Positions 10,600-14,128 of a DNA stretch of 14,128 bases are shown piece after piece. The DNA is from an uncultured Mediterranea sp. Lineage in GTDB: Bacteria > Bacteroidota > Bacteroidia > Bacteroidales > Bacteroidaceae. Each line of letters opens with the position of its first letter. Within the stretch, counting starts at the first letter, position 1. Under the pieces are notes generated by a model that saw nothing but the letters and a program-made list of their open reading frames with translations, made no database searches and had not been told where the DNA came from. The translations under genes were made by a program, and so were the position numbers. The stretch covers positions 1 through 14,128 of the forward strand of contig CAMGAL010000019.1 in the NCBI GenBank assembly GCA_946007445.1, written 5' to 3'.

Positions 10600-11138
10600 A
10601 CCAACTGAACGACATAGCGCTGGTGGCGCAAGTCGTGGTGATGCACAACAAGCGCGCGTTCGACCAGCTGGTCAGGAAGTATCAGTCGCCCGTCAGGCGT
10701 TTCTTCCTGCACCAGACGGGCGGCGACGCTGCGTTGAGCGACGATCTGGCGCAAGAGACATTTATCAAGGCATATACCAGCCTGGCCTCGTTCCGAAACC
10801 TCTCCAGTTTCTCCACTTGGCTCTACCGTATTGCATATAATGTTTTTTATGACTATCTTCGCAGCCGACAAGAGACCGACGACCTCGAAGCCGCCTCGCG
10901 CAACCCGATGCTCACCACCGAGCAGCAGGACGTGGGGCAGCAGATGGACCTCTACCGGGCCTTGCGGCAACTCAAGGAGATGGAGCGCGTATGCCTCACC
11001 CTCTATTACATGGAGGACCAGAGCATCGAGAAGATAGCCCTCATCACCGGCTGCCCCGAGAACACGGTGAAGAGCCACCTGCGCCGAGGCAAGGAGAATC
11101 TGGCAACCTACTTAAAACAAAATGGTTATGATGGATAA
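10596..11138 (+). CDS. ECF-type (group 4) RNA polymerase sigma-70 factor
   Basis: Directs RNA polymerase to a small regulon, probably envelope- or stress-related by family. The 180 residues contain only the two sigma domains expected of an ECF factor. Region 2 spans about 20-92, with AFDQLVRKYQ, the core-binding DLAQETFIKAY and the -10-recognising FSTWLYRIAYN. Region 4 spans about 120-172, with ALRQLKEMERVCLTLYY and the helix-turn-helix SIEKIALITGCPENTVKSHLRRGKENL that reads the -35 element. The linker is acidic and short. The ATG start is in the 4-nt ATGA overlap with the upstream membrane-protein gene, and its last 8 nt overlap the next gene. It has none of the domains of FecI-type systems, and no SusC/SusD genes are nearby. 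Confidence 0.95.
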   Translation: MNQLNDIALVAQVVVMHNKRAFDQLVRKYQSPVRRFFLHQTGGDAALSDDLAQETFIKAYTSLASFRNLSSFSTWLYRIAYNVFYDYLRSRQETDDLEAASRNPMLTTEQQDVGQQMDLYRALRQLKEMERVCLTLYYMEDQSIEKIALITGCPENTVKSHLRRGKENLATYLKQNGYDG

Positions 11139-11469
11139 GAAAGACGAACTGTTGATATCGCAATTCCTGTCGACACACCGCACCGAAGTGCCCAACAAGA
11201 GCTTCTGCCGCCGCGTCATGCGCCGCCTGCCCGACCGCACCCCGCTCTGGGCACGGCTATGGACCTTCACCGGCTACTCGCTGGCCCTGGTGCTGTTCAT
11301 TGCCTTGGACGGATTTCCCCTGCTGCTCGATGCACTGCGCGAGGCCTTCCGCCAGATGCTCATCCAGGGAGCCACCAGCTCCCTCGACCTCCGCTCGCTG
11401 GGCATCGCTGCCGTTGTCCTGATTTTCCTTGGCTACCGGCAACTCTATCAGGAAATTGCGAAAAACTAA
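11131..11469 (+). CDS. Small two-TM protein (DUF5056-like), candidate anti-sigma factor
   Basis: I start it at the ATG at 11131 ([10 protein letters not shown]), giving 112 residues; ATGs at 11122 and 11128 in the same frame are alternatives. A cytoplasmic N-terminal stretch of about 43 residues ([23 protein letters not shown]) precedes a transmembrane helix at about 44-65, an amphipathic loop, and a second helix at about 88-104. Similar short proteins (DUF5056, from memory) follow ECF sigma genes in Bacteroides. Together with the 8-nt overlap with the sigma gene this suggests it holds the sigma factor at the membrane. No zinc-binding HxxxCxxC anti-sigma motif is present; only one Cys (position 26) is seen, so the mechanism would differ from ZAS proteins. 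proA follows after 19 nt. Confidence 0.7.
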   Translation: MDKKDELLISQFLSTHRTEVPNKSFCRRVMRRLPDRTPLWARLWTFTGYSLALVLFIALDGFPLLLDALREAFRQMLIQGATSSLDLRSLGIAAVVLIFLGYRQLYQEIAKN

Positions 11470-11488
11470 ATCCTCAGAATTAACTACG

Positions 11489-12739
11489 ATGGAATACAAC
11501 GAACTATTTGCCTCCGTGCGGCGTGCAGGCCGCGACCTGCAAGAGGCTGACGACGCCCGCATCAACCAGGTATTGAACGACATTGCCGACCAGATAGCCC
11601 TCCAGAGCGACCACCTGCTGGCCGAGAACCGCAAAGACCTCGACCGCATGTCGCACGACAATCCCAAGTACGACCGCCTGCAGCTCACCGCCTCGCGCCT
11701 GCAAGCCATTGCCGCCGACACCCGCCATGTGGCCTCGCTCCCCTCGCCGTTGGGTCGCGTGCTCAAGCAGCAGGTATTGCCCAACGGCCTGCGCCTGCGT
11801 AGGGTCAGCGTGCCCTTCGGCGTGATAGGCATCATCTACGAGGCGCGTCCCAACGTCAGCTTCGATGTGTCGGCCCTCTGTCTGAAGAGCGGCAACGCCT
11901 GCCTTCTCAAGGGGGGAAGCGACGCCCACTACTCCAACCTGGCCATTATCCAGCTCATCCGCGAAGTGCTGCAGCGCAACGGGATTAATCCCGATGCCGT
12001 CACCCTCCTGCCTTCCGACCACGAAGCCGCCCACGCCCTGCTCCACGCCCGAGGCTATGTGGACCTGCTGATTCCCCGCGGCGGCAGGGGGTTGATAGAT
12101 TTTGTCCGCCAGAATGCCACCATCCCCGTCATTGAGACCGGAGCCGGCATCTGCCACACCTACTTCGACCGCGAAGGGCGCATCGATTGGGGAGCCGCCA
12201 TCATCGAGAATGCCAAGACGCGCCGCGTCAGCGTCTGCAATGCCCTCGACTGCCTGCTCATTCACCGCGACCGTCTGGCCGACCTGCCGCAGCTTTGCCA
12301 AGGCCTGGCTGCCCATCAGGTCCTCATCTATGCCGACGAGGAGGCTCTCCGGGCCCTGCAAGGCCACTATCCCGACGCCCTGCTGCAGCCCTCCACGCCC
12401 GAGAGCTACGGCACGGAGTTTCTCGACTACAAGATGGCCATCAAGTGTGTAGGCTCTGCCGACGAGGCCATCGACCACATAGCCCGCTACGGCTCTCACC
12501 ACAGCGAGTGCATCGTCACCGACAATGCCGACACCGCTGCCCGCTTCGCCCGCCGGGTGGATGCCGCCTGCATCTACCACAACGCGCCTACCTCCTTCAC
12601 CGACGGAGCCCAGTTCGGCCTCGGTGCAGAGATAGGCATCAGCACGCAGAAGCTCCATGCCCGCGGCCCCATGGCCTTGGAGGAGCTGACCACCTACAAG
12701 TGGTTGATAGAGGGAGAGGGGCAGACCCGCCCCTCCTGA
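11489..12739 (+). CDS. proA: Gamma-glutamyl phosphate reductase
   Basis: Reduces gamma-glutamyl phosphate to glutamate semialdehyde with NADPH, the second step of proline synthesis. The 416-residue product has the usual length. Visible features: [15 protein letters not shown] (109-123), the cofactor-binding [10 protein letters not shown] (141-150), [12 protein letters not shown] (195-206), the catalytic Cys250 in [15 protein letters not shown], and the C-terminal [16 protein letters not shown] signature. The open frame continues upstream, but the ATG at 11489 gives the family N-terminus and avoids overlap with the preceding gene. It lies 19 nt after the small membrane-protein gene and probably shares its transcript. 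No proB (glutamate kinase) lies beside it in this window. It converges on argF' with a single base between stops. Confidence 0.97.
   Translation: MEYNELFASVRRAGRDLQEADDARINQVLNDIADQIALQSDHLLAENRKDLDRMSHDNPKYDRLQLTASRLQAIAADTRHVASLPSPLGRVLKQQVLPNGLRLRRVSVPFGVIGIIYEARPNVSFDVSALCLKSGNACLLKGGSDAHYSNLAIIQLIREVLQRNGINPDAVTLLPSDHEAAHALLHARGYVDLLIPRGGRGLIDFVRQNATIPVIETGAGICHTYFDREGRIDWGAAIIENAKTRRVSVCNALDCLLIHRDRLADLPQLCQGLAAHQVLIYADEEALRALQGHYPDALLQPSTPESYGTEFLDYKMAIKCVGSADEAIDHIARYGSHHSECIVTDNADTAARFARRVDAACIYHNAPTSFTDGAQFGLGAEIGISTQKLHARGPMALEELTTYKWLIEGEGQTRPS
12716..12735. terminator. GC-rich hairpin at the proA / argF' convergence
   Basis: GAGGGGC (12716-12722) and GCCCCTC (12729-12735) form a perfect 7-bp stem with a 6-nt loop, inside the last codons of proA and directly before the two stop codons. 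No T-tract follows on either strand, so it is not a classic intrinsic terminator. It is the only strong stem where two transcripts must end, so a bidirectional terminating or stabilising role is plausible. Confidence 0.35.
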
Positions 12740-12740
12740 T

Positions 12741-13703
12741 TCAGAGACTCTGCAACATCCGCTTCAGCACGACGGTGGCCGATATTTCGCGATTGGCCGC
12801 CTCGGGAATCACCAGCGAGGTGGGAGCCTCGATGACATCGTCGGACACAATCATGTTGCGGCGCACGGGCAGGCAGTGCATGAAGAAGGCATTGTTTGTC
12901 CACGCCATGTGTTCGCTGTCCACCGTCCAACTCATGTCCTTGCTCAGCACCTCGCCATAGCGTTCGGGCAACGTCACGCCCGGACAAGCCCAGTTCTTGG
13001 CATAGATGAAGTCGGCCCCTTCGAATGCTTTGCGCTGGTCATATTCCACCCGTGCACCGCGCACGAACTTGGGGTCCAGCTCATAGCCCTCGGGATGGGT
13101 GATGACAAACTCCACGTCGGCCTCGTTCATGAAGTCGGCAAACGAGTTGGGCACGGCCTGAGGCAGGGCGCGAGGGTGGGGAGCCCAGGTCAGCACCACC
13201 TTGGGGCGCGGCGTGCGCTTGTACTCCTCGATGGTAATCAGGTCGGCAAAGGCCGGAAGCGGATGACCGGTAGCCGCCTCCATGGAGAAGACCGGCTTGC
13301 CGGAGTATTGGATAAACTGTTGGAGAATCTTTTCGGTATAGTCATCTTCGCGGCTCTCGAAGCGGGCAAAGCTGCGCACGCCAATCAGGTCGCAATAGCT
13401 GGCCATCACGGGGATAGCCTCCAGCAGGTGCTCGCTCTTGTCGCCATCCATCACGACACCCCGCTCCGTCTCCAGCTTCCAGGCTCCTTGGTTGACGTCC
13501 AGCACGATGACGTCCATGCCCAGGTTGCGGGCCGCCTTCTGTGTGCTCAGACGTGTGCGCAGGCTGTTGTTGAAGAAGATGAGCAGGCAGGTCTTGTGAC
13601 GGCCCAAGGCTTCATATTTATAACGGTCTTGCTTGATTTCAAACGCTTCGGCCAGCGCCTGCTTCAGGTCGCCAAGGTCGAATACATGGGTGTAGGTCTT
13701 CAT
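12741..13703 (-). CDS. argF': N-succinylornithine carbamoyltransferase (acylornithine transcarbamylase)
   Basis: Transfers a carbamoyl group from carbamoyl phosphate to an N-acylated ornithine in the arginine pathway of Bacteroidetes. The 320-residue product closely follows the B. fragilis succinylornithine enzyme as I recall it: SLRTR carbamoyl-phosphate loop (47-51), QGAWKLETERG with Trp75, MEAATGHP (141-148), WAPHPRALPQAVPNSF (173-188), and HCLPVRRNMIV (276-286). Position 90, which sets substrate preference (Pro in the B. fragilis succinyl enzyme, Glu in the Xanthomonas acetyl enzyme), is Ser here (DGDKSEHLLEA, codon AGC). Published mutants place Ser on the succinyl side, so succinylornithine is the expected substrate. 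The ATG at 13701-13703 lies behind a good promoter. It is convergent with proA. Confidence 0.93.
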   Translation of the reverse strand: MKTYTHVFDLGDLKQALAEAFEIKQDRYKYEALGRHKTCLLIFFNNSLRTRLSTQKAARNLGMDVIVLDVNQGAWKLETERGVVMDGDKSEHLLEAIPVMASYCDLIGVRSFARFESREDDYTEKILQQFIQYSGKPVFSMEAATGHPLPAFADLITIEEYKRTPRPKVVLTWAPHPRALPQAVPNSFADFMNEADVEFVITHPEGYELDPKFVRGARVEYDQRKAFEGADFIYAKNWACPGVTLPERYGEVLSKDMSWTVDSEHMAWTNNAFFMHCLPVRRNMIVSDDVIEAPTSLVIPEAANREISATVVLKRMLQSL

Positions 13704-13733
13704 ATCTCTTCGGTATTACTTGCTTAGTCGATG

Positions 13734-13765
13734 CAAAAATAGGGGTTTCTCTCTGGATTTCCAAG
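13734..13765 (-). promoter_or_regulatory. Bacteroidetes-type promoter of argF'
   Basis: On the minus strand the -7 box TATTTTTG (13734-13741) fits TAnnTTTG exactly and CTTG (13762-13765) lies 20 nt upstream as the -33 element with one change. The leader is about 25 nt. No arginine-repressor operator could be recognised by eye. Confidence 0.62.
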
Positions 13766-13814
13766 CATCGGGCTCAACTATTCGGCCCTGGCAGGGAATC
13801 TCAGGATCATCTGA

Positions 13815-13841
13815 CATTTGGTTTGTCCGAAGCAACAAATG
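13815..13841 (-). terminator. Hairpin with UUCG loop downstream of glutaminase gene
   Basis: CATTTG (minus strand, 13841-13836) pairs with CAAATG (13820-13815). Inside it, TTG/CAA and a C-G pair close a TTCG tetraloop, with small bulges. It lies 37 nt past the glutaminase stop. No T-tract follows, so termination is only a possibility. The rest of 13742-13878 shows nothing else I can support. Confidence 0.28.
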
Positions 13842-13878
13842 ATGCTATTATTGGTTCGAATGCAAGCGGCCGATGGAC

Positions 13879-14128
13879 TCAGAAGATGGATTCGCTGGTT
13901 TCGGTGGTGAAGAGCTCCAGGGCCTTCATGCCCATCACGCTGTTGCCCTTCGGGTTGAGCCGCGGACTCCATACGGCGATGGAGTAGCGCGAGGGACAGA
14001 CGGCGGCAATGCCTCCGCCTACGCCGCTCTTGCCGGGCAGCCCTACGAGGAAAGAGAACTCGCCCGCCTCGTCGTAGAATCCGCAGGTCTGCATGATGGC
14101 ATTGATGCGCTTCACCTGCGACGAGGTG
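13879..14128 (-). CDS. glsA: Glutaminase A, 5' part cut by window edge
   Basis: Hydrolyses glutamine to glutamate and ammonia, using a serine beta-lactamase-like fold. Only the last 82 or so codons are present; the frame is open through the right edge (reading TSSQVKRINAIMQTC at the cut). The visible stretch has the hallmark GEFSFLVGLPGKSGVGGGI, whose SGVGGG segment lines the active site, followed by SIAVWSPRLNPKGNSVMG and the C-terminal helix MKALELF. The catalytic SxxK motif lies outside the window. The stop is at 13879-13881. Transcribed in the same direction as argF' but 175 nt upstream of it, and argF' has its own promoter. Confidence 0.95.
   Translation of the reverse strand, partial: TSSQVKRINAIMQTCGFYDEAGEFSFLVGLPGKSGVGGGIAAVCPSRYSIAVWSPRLNPKGNSVMGMKALELFTTETSESIF

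Noticed and set aside
11429..11488. 20-codon upstream extension of proA
   Set aside because: Overlaps the end of the two-TM gene; the ATG at 11489 begins the typical ProA N-terminus.
11504..12658. 384-codon open frame antisense to proA
   Set aside because: Shadow of GC-rich codons in proA; the translation has no recognisable motif and the sense gene is certain.
13850..13863. GGTTCGAATGC resembling a tRNA T-arm / possible attachment site
   Set aside because: The C61 position is G, no acceptor or anticodon stems can be folded around it, and no integrase gene is present.

Overview
The window is an ordinary, gene-dense stretch of a Bacteroidales chromosome, most likely Bacteroidaceae. Three things point there: an N-succinylornithine carbamoyltransferase of the Bacteroides fragilis type, a RecQ with the long acidic C-terminal extension usual in Bacteroidetes, and upstream regions carrying the Bacteroidetes -7/-33 promoter signature (TTTG, 19-20 nt, TAnnTTTG). 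The coding sequence looks GC-rich for this family, and GC-rich codons produce many long antisense shadow ORFs. I see no CRISPR array, insertion sequence, phage gene, tRNA or rRNA.

Layout. The left part, 1-9797, is all on the minus strand. Read in transcription order it contains: an RNA m5C methyltransferase of the RsmF/NSUN type (8406-9797); the ClpP-ClpX protease (7641-8303 and 6380-7621) behind its own promoter; RecQ helicase (4041-6221) behind its own promoter; then, after a striking long inverted repeat, guaB (IMP dehydrogenase), a degenerate parvulin-like periplasmic protein, and a SurA-type chaperone/prolyl isomerase that runs off the left edge. The last three probably form one operon. 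At 9798-9921 transcription diverges. The plus-strand operon has a three-gene ECF-sigma module (membrane protein, sigma factor, small two-TM protein that may be its anti-sigma factor) with overlapping genes, followed 19 nt later by proA (proline synthesis). proA runs head-on into the minus-strand argF' gene (arginine synthesis), with one base between the stop codons. The right edge holds the 3' part of a glutaminase gene (glsA).

How the genes fit together. ClpXP, SurA, the parvulin-like protein and the sigma module all touch protein quality control or envelope homeostasis. proA, argF' and glsA concern the glutamate/glutamine, proline and arginine family. guaB, recQ and the rRNA methyltransferase are housekeeping genes.

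The points most worth a second look are: (1) Ser at the specificity-determining position 90 of the carbamoyltransferase, where B. fragilis has Pro; (2) His replacing the motif-IV Asp of the RNA m5C methyltransferase; (3) the perfect 20-bp inverted repeat built of AGCTAC-type units after recQ; (4) the ECF-sigma module with a possible autoregulatory promoter overlapping the divergent rsmF promoter; (5) a VGY instead of IGF ClpP-docking loop in ClpX. I did not find a convincing new multi-gene defence or mobile system here.
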